This document shows positions 1 to 9,688 of a stretch of DNA of 64,000 nucleotides, piece by piece. The stretch comes from Lepiota brunneoincarnata (Eukaryota; Basidiomycota; Agaricomycetes; Agaricales; Agaricaceae): contig JAEBUN010000001.1 in assembly GCA_023014365.1 (NCBI GenBank), positions 3,224,001 to 3,288,000 of the forward strand, in the 5' to 3' direction. Position 1 is the first letter of the stretch. Every line of letters starts with the position of its first letter. The position numbers and the translations under genes are program-made. The notes beneath the pieces were generated by a model. It was not told where the DNA came from, ran no database searches, and worked only from the letters and a program-made list of their open reading frames with translations.

Positions 1-929
1 AATTGCCTGCAATGACCTGGCGATAGGCGACCCAGGCTATGGGTAGAATGCTTCAACACCATAAGAATGCGCTCAAAGAGCTAACTCACGGGTATATGGA
101 TTCGATGGTCGCCTTGTGGGCTAACAGAAGGGCCAAGGGCATGAAGAAACTTGCCGGATTGAAACACCGAGGATAGGGCATCCATCACGAGGTGTACAAG
201 GGTGGGTAGCGGGAGGACTTCGAAACGAGCCCCGGAAACTAGAGGCAGGGACTGCGAGGCAATCACCAGTGCAATGGTGAGAATGTCTTGAGGCAGGGTT
301 TACTTTCCTCGGAAGGCCGAATTACAAAGGGAAAAAATCTCACCTCGTCCGTTTGGTTGAACTCTTTCTCCCATTCACTGGGTGAGTACGATGCAAACCC
401 ATAGGAGTAACTGTCGATGACTTCTGCAACGGCAACAATCAGCTCGCCTTCGACGCTATTCTTTGCACTTCCCAGCTCGATTGGTCGGTTTATCTGATTT
501 CTTGTCTCGAGTTCGAGGTCGTGTATGCCCAGAAGCACGCCGGACAGGCATGAGAAGTCTGAGCACAGAGTGGCCTCCTTGGATTCCCTTCATGATGTCA
601 TCAGCCCACTGACCCAGAGCTGCGTTTAGGGATCTGTGAAAAAGGTTTCCAACATGAGATCGGTGTTTGATGTTCTCTTTTAATGTGCGGTGCTTGAGGT
701 GCGTTGCATGACGAAACGCGGTCAGAAGAGACTGTAGTTTCTCATGAGTAAATGGTTGGGCCAGATACAGAGGTGAAGACACGGCGGTTGCGGCCAAAGG
801 CGTAGGTAGAGGCCTGAGGTGCACAAGGTAATGAGTTAAAGCGGCCTGGATGGTCGACAGCGGTAGAGATGGGTTGGAACTGTGTAAGTGCGCGAGCAAA
901 TTGGCATAGGCACGGTCAGACGCTGCCAT
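1..929 (-). CDS. Unnamed conserved protein, 5' part only, broken frame
   Basis: I do not recognise the function. The likely start is the ATG at 929-927 (MAASDRAYAN...). One reading frame runs to about position 553 and ends in a stretch GGHSVLRLL. The obvious continuation, CLSGVLLGIHDLELETRN, follows in another frame, so one extra base appears to be present near 551. Coding continues to about 344 (ending NQTDE), then a likely intron (GTGAG donor near 343, acceptor near 287) and a further exon read as DILTIALVIASQSLPLV down to about 93, where a GTGAGT donor starts the next intron. The phase at the 343/287 intron is also off by one base. A last exon piece (WVAYRQVIAG) seems to run off the left edge. 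The joined product looks helical and soluble, without a signal peptide. It could be a pseudogene, or the single-base shifts may be sequence errors. Exon calls are by eye. Confidence 0.5.
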
Positions 930-2263
930 TCTGTTAAACGAGTACTGTGCACAAAGCAGAGATCTGACCGCGGTCGTTGAACGCTTACAGTAATATATGT
1001 CTGCCACAACCTTGACGCGGAAACGCGCCTTTCATGGAAGTAGAATTGCGACACAGATCGCCGGTTTAATACAGGACGCCTGTTCGATGGAAACGTCGCA
1101 GGTCTAGGGTGCTTTTTTTCCGTGCCTCTGTTAATGACTCTCATAGGGATACACAAGGTCAGCGAAGAGCGTGGGAGACGTGTGGGTGTCATTCCCAAGA
1201 ACCCCAAATGGGAAGAAACCTTCGACAAGAGGAGTTCGGTATCATTCCAGCTGTCCAATGGTGCAACACGGGGAGGGGAGCACACGGTGACCACTCCGCA
1301 CGCGACGCGACCCGGTTTATCGCGTCACATCGGGTAAGAAGTACCATGGGAGGGCTCTAGAAGCACTCGAGGTAGGATGTAGAGAGAGAGAACAGTTCTA
1401 CGCCGGTGTTGGTGGGTTTCTGCTTCTTAAACTCAATACAAAACGGCGAGTGATGGTTTGAGAGCAGGAAACCTTCACTGATCGCTCCAGGGCTTCGGGT
1501 GAGTCATATGCACAGCTAGCGGCACATATTAATTGTGCAAGGTCAATCAGGAGTTCCAGCAGCTCCCTTGATCTATGCAATGCCCGGAAAGATAAGTACG
1601 GCGAGAGTGATGTACTGAAACACGTTGATGGATAGATAACAAGACAGACAAAAGGATGAAGGGGCAGAGCATAGAACCCCACGCTCCTTTGTCCATAGTC
1701 CTTTAGCCGTCTGCGCCCGTGCCCGCCGACTCTAAGAAGACCTCGCTACATACTCTGGTTGTACGTCCTCAGCGTTGCCGAAATACTCGGAATTGTCCCA
1801 TCCTCATGCTTCACACATGTCACAGAGTTATAAAGATAGAAAAAATCCTCACGGTGCAAGACGACCATCTTTTAGTCACCGGACACACGGTTTAGTTCCT
1901 TCAGCCTTTCTGAGCTCGCCTTTGCCACCTTCAAGCAGAGTGAGTGTTCTTATTGGCGGTCGTTTGGTGTGCAGTGGTGTGGATGTCGCGTGTGTAGGAA
2001 TGTCGTGCTCACTAGCCATATATAGTAAATACTACCAATGGCAGGCATTTCACACCTTGTATCAGAGGCCAAGTCATCTTTGAGCTGGATTGTCCCCCTG
2101 TCATTTGCCACGACGTTTGTACTCAGGGCGCTGGCCGTTTGTTCACGCAGAAGACGAGGGTGCGAAACAGTCTGCACGGCATTTGAAGTATTCCCACCGC
2201 AGGGCGGCAGCCCTCCGCGAAGAGAAAGAATACCCTGGGAAAGCCAGGGAGCCAGAACAATCC
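930..2263. other. Intergenic region, no supported gene
   Basis: Several short ORFs occur on both strands (for example - strand 1398-1682 and + strand 1122-1337), but none shows a recognisable domain, and no chain of plausible exons could be built. It lies between the divergent unnamed gene and the F-box-like gene and must hold both promoters. A hydrophobic + strand stretch starting at 2038 could be an upstream exon of the F-box-like gene, but I could not support a splice. Confidence 0.4.
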
Positions 2264-3089
2264 ATGTTCATGAAACTACCTGCGGAAATCAGGCTCTCGA
2301 TCTTGGAACTCTGTGTAACCGTCCCGATTGATGGGAGGAGCACAAATTCCGTGAAAACATTTTTAGCACTCCTGCGGGTGTCGAAAACCGTCCAGTACGA
2401 GACTTATATTGCATGCTTGCCCTTCATCCCTATAGCGCTCTGGACCAAGAAGGGGGTAGTATCGTTCCACTCATTCCTGGGACGCAAGCCAGAGTTTGGG
2501 TGTCTAGTCAAACATCTCTGGATTGGCACTGGAAGATATGACGAAGAAGAATTGGCACGAGCTGTAGACATTCTAAAGTCAGCCACTCAGCTTCAATCGC
2601 TTGCCTGTACGGAGATTTTACTGTCCAGAGTGGCAAGGGCGGGACGGCTGGCTGAGTCATGCGAGCGACTTACTTTAATGAACACGGAGAAGCAGGCGGA
2701 TTATGAGGTGAAGGCTGTCACGCAGCTCAGGCTGTGCGTTGGATCCCTATCGAACCGGAGCAAGTTTCCTAATGTCACGAGCCTCTCGGTCAATATCCGT
2801 CGTAAGGAATAATGGAAGGGACGAGAAGCTACGGGAGGAGATTGTTGCTGCAGAAAAATGGGTCGGTGTTTTCGGAAAATTAGGCACCGTTGCGCTGGTT
2901 GGAAGGGATATCCAGGAGCTCTCCCCGCACGCAGAGTCGCGGCTGCGGGCAAGAGTTATACGTCGGGATGGAAAGCCGGATATGTTTTCAGTGGTGATAC
3001 CAACGAAGTGGACGGAGTGGGATATTTGGAGTGCGGATGCGTGGGGTGGTGGTGTGTGGGGTTGTTGCCACATACCTTCGAGCAAGTAA
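2264..3089 (+). CDS. F-box-like domain protein
   Basis: Two exons, 2264-2801 and 2854-3089, separated by a 52-nt intron with a GTAAGG donor and a TGCAG acceptor; the join is in frame and gives 257 residues. The N-terminus begins MFMKLPAEIRLSILELCV, which fits the first helix of an F-box (LPxEI...IL). Fungal proteins of this kind usually bind Skp1 through the F-box and present substrates to an SCF ubiquitin ligase. The rest contains Leu-rich segments, but no WD40 or clear LRR array that I can see, so any substrate is unknown. The start was placed at the first in-frame ATG before the F-box motif; the open frame extends upstream to about 2090 without an ATG, so an upstream exon is possible. The frame is intact, unlike its neighbours on both sides. 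Confidence 0.6.
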
Positions 3090-3520
3090 TTGTGGAACTT
3101 CCGTAGGCTTAAATCCCGTATGTTAAAAATTTGAGATGCTAGATGTATATCCAACTGTAGACCCTCTGTGTTTTGTCCAGTCTGAAGTATTTATCCTTTT
3201 GGGACTCTATTTGCTAACAACACAGTTTTTCATGTTTGCGAGGCAGCCATTCTTCAGGGGTGGCATAGTGGGGTGACATAATCCCGGATCAATCTACGGA
3301 GTGATGGCCGGTGAGAACCGGGATTAGGGACGTCCGGAAACACTCGACCAAAATCCGGTTTCTTCATCTCTCTCTGTACCCTCCTCCTTTAGACACCCTT
3401 CCTCGCTGGTCTGGCCTTAACCGCCTGTTCTCTCACTCGATATTTGACAGAGCACGAAGATATCTGTACCAGACGACAGTGGAGGACGACGACGGAGGCG
3501 ACCCCGTCCGGGGGAGAGAT
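3090..3520. other. Intergenic region
   Basis: Between the F-box-like gene and the mitochondrial carrier, both on +. The + frame open from 3311 covers the region but shows no domain; its only convincing coding part is the carrier's first exon starting at 3521. It probably holds the 3' end of the first gene and the carrier promoter. Confidence 0.4.
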
Positions 3521-4995
3521 ATGAGAAGCGCACCACCTCGCCAGCGTCCCAAATGGACGGCCAGCAGCATGATCGGTAAGCGCTCGCTGTCTGCTATAGC
3601 GGGCAGTGGTTGCTATTCTGTCATGGAACACCGAGTGCTGATTAATTGTATGACGGGTGTTTAATCGCAATCATGGGTATTTCTTATGGCATGGAACATA
3701 GCTGGCGCAGGTGGGGGGCTTGTGGCTAGCATCGCAACATGTCCGTTGGACGTAGTTAAGACGAAGTTACAGGCGCAGAGAGCGTTGCAGGGCCAGCAGG
3801 GATACTTAGGTATTTGGGGTGTGTATCTTGTCTTCAACCGGCATCTCTTATGCTTACACATCTTGCTCTCACTCGCCCGTTGTCGCTGATTTCTGGTTTC
3901 GGAACGCTGTCCATCAATGTGTGTAGGCACCGTCAAATCAATACTGGTTTACGACGGGTTTCGCGGCCTTTACCGTGGCTTGGGCCCGACTATTCTGGGC
4001 TATTTACCGACATGGGCAATCTATTTCTCAGTATATGACTCTATCAAGTCTGCGTTCGGCGAAGCGCCGCTAGGGGCTCCTCCAGAGAAGTGGACAGGCA
4101 GGAGTGGTGATCGAATATATCCTGCAGCTCAGGCCAAAGGATATCAACCTGTGATGAGAGAGCACCCTTGGTCCCTACATCTCCTTTCAGCTATGACAGC
4201 TGGTGCAGCGAGCACATGTGCGACCAATCCGTTATGGGTGATTAAAACGAGATTTATGGTGAGTCGGAAGAGTGGATGTGTTGTTTCTGGTGGGCTCACA
4301 AGTGACCGCAGACACAGTCAAGGGACGAAATTCGGTATCGGAACACCTGGGATGCGGCAGTGACGATATATCGGACAGAGGGAATACCAGCGTTTTATAG
4401 GGGCCTGGTTCCTAGTCTGCTTGGGATTCTGCATGTTGCGGTGCAGTTTCCATTGTACGAGAAGCTGAAGATTCTAATGCGTGGGTAGATTTATGATTCA
4501 GATGTGCGCCCATCGTTGATATTTATTGGTGCCCAGAGCGCGATACAGGGAGACCGCTAACACCGCAGGAAATCCTGATGTGTAGCGCGGTATCCAAGAT
4601 GACAGCATCGGTTGCAACCTACCCACACGAAGTGGTAGCGAACGCGATTGCAGACACAGAGGCGACCGCTGGCCGATGACATGAGCTCAGATGGTATGGT
4701 GAAACGTTATCCGTCTGCAGAACGGGTGGCGAACCTGGACTCGAATCAAGCACGGTTTGTGGAGGATGTGCGGATGGTGAAGCGAGGCGGAATTATTTAT
4801 ACCACACGGAAGCTGGTGCAGAAGGAAGGCTGGACTGGGTTGTACCGAGGGCTGTCTGTGAATCTTGTGAGAACAGTGCCAAACAGTGCAGTGACCATGT
4901 TGACGTGAGTGTGATATTCTGTGGACGTGGAAGAGGGTGCTGATAAATATATGGGTAGATACGAGTTGCTGATGAGACACTTGAGTGGTCGATAG
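3521..4995 (+). CDS. Mitochondrial NAD+ transporter (SLC25 family), frameshifted
   Basis: Mitochondrial carrier most like the yeast YIA6/YEA6 NAD+ transporters of the inner membrane. Exons: 3521-3575, 3702-3809, 3927-4258, 4312-4480, 4537-4904 and 4959-4995, all with GT-AG borders and matching phases; total 355 residues once a single base is discounted. The three carrier repeats are visible through their signatures: ATCPLDVVKTKLQ in the first, NPLWVIKTRF in the second, YPHEVV then RTRLQ in the third. GYLPTWAIYFSVYD after the first repeat is typical of the NAD subgroup. In the third signature the frame breaks: after GTA (4635-4637) there is one extra base at about 4638 before CGA ACG CGA TTG. 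As written, the product would lose the last transmembrane repeat. A 19-nt intron would also restore the frame but is too short and would delete the signature. Pyrimidine-nucleotide carriers are the nearest alternative. Confidence 0.85.
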
Positions 4996-5089
4996 AAGAT
5001 ATTATTGTATTTTTATTTTAATCAGCGATGTGACTATGTTACGTGAGAACAGTGACCATTCGTCACACTCCCATCCTCCCAAGCCAACA

Positions 5090-5200
5090 ATCCCAACAAG
5101 CTCACCAAGCATCCCACCGTCGCACCCACCGTCGCACCCACCGTCTTCATCCTCGTCCTCGTCTTCGCCGTCCTCCCCGCCGTCGACACCGATCCCGACG
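5090..5200 (+). repeat. Low-complexity C/T-rich tract
   Basis: A tract built from near-repeats of CGCACCCACCGT followed by TCCTCGTCCTCGTC-type triplets. It lies in the presumed promoter/5' UTR of the membrane-protein gene. Pyrimidine-rich tracts are common upstream of fungal genes, so I do not treat the short ORFs across it as genes. Confidence 0.6.
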
Positions 5201-5291
5201 CCTCGTGCTTGCCGAGCAAGGATAATGCTCTTGGCCTGCGGCCGCTCCAGCTCGTAAAAGACTTATCCCCGCCCCCTTCGTTACTCCCCAA

Positions 5292-6962
5292 ATGTCCTCC
5301 ACACGTCCCCACTACTCCAACCCATGGCCACAACAGACTCCCGCCGCCGTCCCCGCTCCTGCTCCTCCTCCTGTCTCCGCTTCCTTCTATGGTCGTGCAA
5401 CTAAGCGCCGGCGGCGCGACATATACCCGGACAGTGTCCTCTCACCCCGTCAGGTCATCACTGACCAGAGACTCGTCGGTATGTCCCGCTTCCCTCTCCC
5501 CTCTGACGTCTACCTACAACACTCGTACTCATCACCCTATCTAGAGACGGCCAAGAACCGATGTCAGTATAGCTCAGGCAACGATGTTATCTCATGCTAT
5601 CCCACCAATGATACTGCCGTACCCCAGCACCAATGGGCCTCCTTTATTTGTACGTATACTCCGACTCCTTCTCTTCATCTTCGCTTATGTCTATGGCTAC
5701 AGGGAATTCCCGTCGCCCAGAGCTCACCCAGACCAACTGAGGTCGACATTTACCTGTTTCGGGCCGACTCGCGACAAGAGATACTCCACGCCCATAACGT
5801 TCGCAACCCTTTCGGCGCCGCGGGTGTCTACACTGCTCAAGTCAATGATACGTGGTTTGGCTCCGATGGTGAGCAATGGGCCGGCCGAAATAGAACATTT
5901 CCCTTCTATTGGGTGATCTCCCGTAGTGACAGAGGCCTCGATGGAAGCCAGGTTTCGCAACCCACCTTTTCCGCTGTCCGTGAGTGCCTTTCTCGCCTTG
6001 GTTCCCCCTCTTCTTCTTTTCTCGCCGCACCCTCACTCTGCGGATCAGCCAGCCACATTTACCTTTGGGCTCCTGTCCAAAACGTCCTTCTTACACGTAA
6101 TATCATTGTAGAAACAACCCTTGCAGATTCGGTCGTCGCTTCTCGCTCCGCTGCCTCAGTCGCAGCCGCTTCATCTGCCTCTGTCCTCTCATCACTGTCC
6201 TCCCTTTCCGCTGCTGCATCAGCCTCGACACCTCCGCCCTCATCAACCTCCAATTCCGGATCTGTTCAATCTGCCTCATCTGACTCGGGCTTCCCACGTT
6301 GGGCAATCGCCGTCATCACCATCCTCGGCTTTCTAGCAATCGCTTCACTCGGCATACTTGCCTTCTTGATCATACGCAGAATCCGGAGAAGAAATCAGGA
6401 GGAGACAGAATCCAATCGCAACTCAATGGGATCTGCCTCACCTATGATGGCCAATGCGGCCCAACAAGGCTCGCCGTTACTAGCCACCTCCTCACTACCC
6501 CCGCATCCACACTCACCCGTAGGGACGGGGAGTGCAAGCGCAGGTGCGGGGGTAGGCCTTGTTGGTGGTGCTGCTATGGCTGAGCGAGACCGAAACGCAC
6601 CAAGTGTCGTCATGCATGATGGAGCATCAACCACCTCAGCAGGCGATGGTGGTCCCTTCAGTGGAGCCGACGCGGCTATCATGGCCGACGCCTTCAGAAA
6701 AATGCTTCGAAAACCCGACTTCGCTGGAAGGCTTGAGGAGCGTGATGACATCCAAGATGATGGCATTGACGACGATGACGACGACGATAGTGCCCACGAG
6801 CAGCCAGGACCCAGTGGTGCTGGTCTTATTGGCCGAGAACTAGCAGAAGAAGGAAGGGATATCCGCAGTGTCAGCTCGGAGCGAGGAGTGCGTGTAGAGA
6901 CAGGAACCGTCGGAAGCGATGGAGGCTCCACAGTCCTTGGTCAACGGAGAGACACAGACTAA
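5292..6962 (+). CDS. Single-pass membrane protein with Ser-rich stalk
   Basis: The unspliced frame is open for 556 codons, but three introns are apparent: about 5480-5545 (GTATGT...CTAG), 5650-5702 (GTACGT...CTACAG) and 5980-6111 (GTGAGT...TTGTAG; the join reads AVQTTLADSV). Removing the 53-nt middle intron gives WNSRRPELTQTN, then a frame break near 5739, where one extra base seems to be present before VDIYLF. The lumenal/extracellular part (about 130 residues, VDIYLFRADS to FYWVISRSD) is followed by a Ser/Ala-rich stalk, one membrane segment (WAIAVITILGFLAIASLGIL), a basic stop-transfer RRIRRR and a long acidic cytosolic tail containing a run of seven Asp. As I recall, basidiomycetes carry a family of such putative cell-surface proteins of unknown role; no search was run. 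No clear signal peptide is seen, so the true 5' end may lie elsewhere. Confidence 0.6.
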   Translation: MSSTRPHYSNPWPQQTPAAVPAPAPPPVSASFYGRATKRRRRDIYPDSVLSPRQVITDQRLVGMSRFPLPSDVYLQHSYSSPYLETAKNRCQYSSGNDVISCYPTNDTAVPQHQWASFICTYTPTPSLHLRLCLWLQGIPVAQSSPRPTEVDIYLFRADSRQEILHAHNVRNPFGAAGVYTAQVNDTWFGSDGEQWAGRNRTFPFYWVISRSDRGLDGSQVSQPTFSAVRECLSRLGSPSSSFLAAPSLCGSASHIYLWAPVQNVLLTRNIIVETTLADSVVASRSAASVAAASSASVLSSLSSLSAAASASTPPPSSTSNSGSVQSASSDSGFPRWAIAVITILGFLAIASLGILAFLIIRRIRRRNQEETESNRNSMGSASPMMANAAQQGSPLLATSSLPPHPHSPVGTGSASAGAGVGLVGGAAMAERDRNAPSVVMHDGASTTSAGDGGPFSGADAAIMADAFRKMLRKPDFAGRLEERDDIQDDGIDDDDDDDSAHEQPGPSGAGLIGRELAEEGRDIRSVSSERGVRVETGTVGSDGGSTVLGQRRDTD

Positions 6963-8384
6963 AGCATACCCCTCTCCCATGATTCCTTTCTTTGCCTCCC
7001 TCGGATATCCCTCTATCGGACTGTTTTTGCGGCACGGGTCCCTTTCTTGTTGATCCCTCTTCTTCCTAGAATCCGTCTCACCCCCGTTGCGGGACGGCTC
7101 CTTGAACTTGCCAATTCCTTACCCGCGTTACCCCCCCTGTTAGCTCGTCGCCCCCTCCCCTTCCCCTCGCCACAGATATACTCTCATACCATGTGCCTTT
7201 TGTTGACCTCGGTCCCAACAAAAATTGCTCTTTCATCGGATCTCTTGCACCTAAAGTACGCACATACACTAAATGGTCCCTGTTCGTTCATTCCACGTTC
7301 ATCCTCCCCCTAATCTTGGGGCCGAGTTGACAAACTGCTTCTTGAACACTTTTTGTTTTGATTGTTTATTTTTGAACCTGGTTGCTGAGCTTCAGCTTGG
7401 ACATTGTCGAGCTGACTTCCCCCTCTCCGCACTGTCACCGCGGATTTAGTACCAGTTTAGCCCGTTCTTTGAAACACTTCACTCTTTTGTCCATAGGTTC
7501 GAGCCGCTTTCTCCCCAAATCCAACATATATGCCAGTTTATATATACGTACACCTGTAGCCTTCTCCCTTCTTCAAGCCAACCCTCTGCATGATGCATTA
7601 TAACCAGAACGGTGACTATTATCATTATTTTTCCCTTTTTGTTTTTTTCCCTTTTGTTTTTTTTTGTCAGTCATGTTGATGTTTTGAATTCGTTTTTTTC
7701 TCATGTAGCATGACTTTTGAATGAAATGGTATTGCGCGGTCCCTCCACACAGGCCCTCAATGAGAGATTAGCGCCCTGGAGACATGTTTTATTCATTAGC
7801 CACTGCTTTCGAGCACACTGTCGTAACAACCAGCTTCGGTGGCTTCTAGAACGAAGTCTCTTTAACGGCTGCATGTGTATGGTCCCTTTTTACTCTCAGT
7901 GCATATCTGGAGTCCTCTGGAGCACAATGTTGATCAGGAAGCACCCCTCCCCCCCTACCTCGTGTATAGTTTAACTGCTCTTGGGCTTGAAATGCTTTGT
8001 CCTCCGCGCCGTAACAGCGGCATAAGCCCCTTGCTCTAGGGTTGTGGTGGGACTCTCCGAAGCACCGCAAGCGGACAGCACTGGCCGTTATGATATGACG
8101 GCCCCTTTAGGAGGGCGATGTCCACGCGAAGGGCTCGTGTCCATCGTGAATAATTTGGATTGCTCGTCATCGAGCTCCGTACCGTCATGGTACTAACTCT
8201 GTTGGAGGCGGCAGAATTTGATTGCTGGGAGATTGAACCAACCCTCCTGACCTCCCTTGCTATTCATAGGGCTGCTGTTTCTCACAGTACGTCATTCTGC
8301 GTCGGCGCTGCAGCTCCATCCGCACATGAATTATGGGAATGACTCGGGCAAGGTGAATTACACACGGACTCCCTGCGGAGTCCT
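6963..8384. other. Convergent intergenic region, no supported gene
   Basis: This 1.4-kb gap separates the 3' ends of the + strand membrane-protein gene and the - strand HIS2 gene. The first 650 bases are T/C-rich with poly-T runs (about 7621-7700), as expected of 3' UTR sequence. The short ORFs here have no recognisable domains and no consistent exon structure. A small non-coding RNA cannot be excluded. Confidence 0.4.
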
Positions 8385-9455
8385 TCAATGCTTCTCTCCG
8401 AGAAATCTATCCCAAAACTTGTGCTCGGACCAGTTCTCTAGTTTTACGGGTTGGACTCTTCTCCCAGCGGCGTTAGGGGACTGTGATGGTTCAAGGTACC
8501 ATATCTCCGTGATCCCCAGCAATTTCAGATACCGAAAAGTCCGGTCGTAATTCAGCCCGACTGCATGGGGCCCGTGACTATCGTCCGACAGCGCGAACCG
8601 CCCCCCATTGTCGAGGATAAGCTGGAGATAAAAACAAGGTCAGACGGTTGCCTGAGCAGAGGAGAGGGGAGGTCGACAATATACCTCGGCAACGTCCGTT
8701 CCGGGGTAAGCGGTATTCCACTGCTTCCTAAAGGCAGCAGCGTTGACCTCAAACAGGGCGCCATAGGAGATGGCGTATCTGACATTCCGTGTGATTTTTT
8801 CCCAGACCGATGGATAGCTCGCAAACTTCAAATCAGGTGTGTACAACCGGCACAGGTCAATGTGACCGATCACCTCTGGCCTGAAGCGCTCGAGTAATTC
8901 GTACTGAGCATCAAAGTACGCCGAGAGGAATTTCTCGAGCAGACTATGTTCAGCATCACTCTCTTCCGCAAAACTCTGCAGTGCGATCTGGTACGTGGCC
9001 TTGTCAAAGTCGATTGGAATGCCACCAACATGGTGGATTGAGCCGACAATGTAGTCGATGGTAGATCGATGGTGGGAGAGTGTAAGTTCGAGTTCCTCGA
9101 GGTCCCTGGAGGTTATATATTCGGTTTCAAGTCCTACAAGGAGATTGATCTCTGACGCGTAGCAAGATTTGAGGCGCAGGGCTTCTTCGACAAAAGAGAT
9201 GAACTGGTAATCGAGTGTCAAGAGAGATAGTTCTTGCTTGACGGGATGGAGGGGCTGATGAGACTCTGTTGAAGTTATGTGGAGCAACTCGCTCACCTCC
9301 TCGGGGTAGAGATCGATCTCGCGGTATCGGGGTACATGCTCCGTCAAACCAAATAGTTCAAATCCTTGAGAAATGGCCTCCTTCACAACATCCTCCAGGT
9401 TTCCTGCGGCATGCTTGCAAAATTGACCAGAGTGTGAATGATGGCTGTGGGGCAT
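8385..9455 (-). CDS. HIS2: Histidinol-phosphatase (PHP family)
   Basis: Catalyses the dephosphorylation of L-histidinol phosphate to histidinol in histidine biosynthesis, in the cytosol. Two exons on the - strand, 9455-8685 and 8621-8385, with a 63-nt intron (GTATAT donor, CTCCAG acceptor) in phase 0; 335 residues, the length expected of the fungal enzyme. The metal-binding residues of the PHP fold are in place: the N-terminal MPHSHHSHSG box, TEHVP, the ETEYI segment, GSIHHVGG, GHIDLCRL and the C-terminal LSDDSHGP. The second exon, which supplies the last metal ligands, is too short to stand out without splicing. Tandem with KGD1 (233-bp gap). No frame problem. Confidence 0.93.
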
Positions 9456-9688
9456 ACTGAGATACCGAGCATTGAGTTGATGTTTCGGAATGGGATACTA
9501 GTGATCGGGCTCGGCTCGTCGGGGGTCAAATATACTTATAATACCTTGACCTAACAACGACATCCACGCTACTATATTATGCGAATATAAATCAGGAGAG
9601 GGGGGGGGTTCCAATCTGTCAAGCGATGTAATACGGAACTTAAAAAAGCAATAATGCCAGGCGCCAAGGGTTTAATGCGTTCCATCGC

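Noticed and set aside
1122..1337. + strand ORF with VGVIPKNPKWEETFDK
   Set aside because: Looks protein-like in part, but no domain, no splice partners and an overlapping ORF on the other strand; not enough to call a gene.
1398..1682. - strand ORF with RELLELLIDLAQLICAASC as an upstream exon of the first gene
   Set aside because: Plausible helix, but I found no consistent donor/acceptor pair linking it to the ATG at 929.
4632..4651. 19-nt intron in the NAD carrier that would restore the frame
   Set aside because: Far below the size of the other introns (53-126 nt) and it would remove the essential RTRLQ part of the carrier signature.
4985..5257. Ser/Pro-rich ORFs upstream of the membrane protein
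   Set aside because: Translation of a low-complexity C/T tract; no domain and frame-independent richness.
6395..6931. 178-codon - strand ORF
   Set aside because: Antisense shadow of the acidic/Ser-rich tail of the membrane-protein gene; repetitive composition only.
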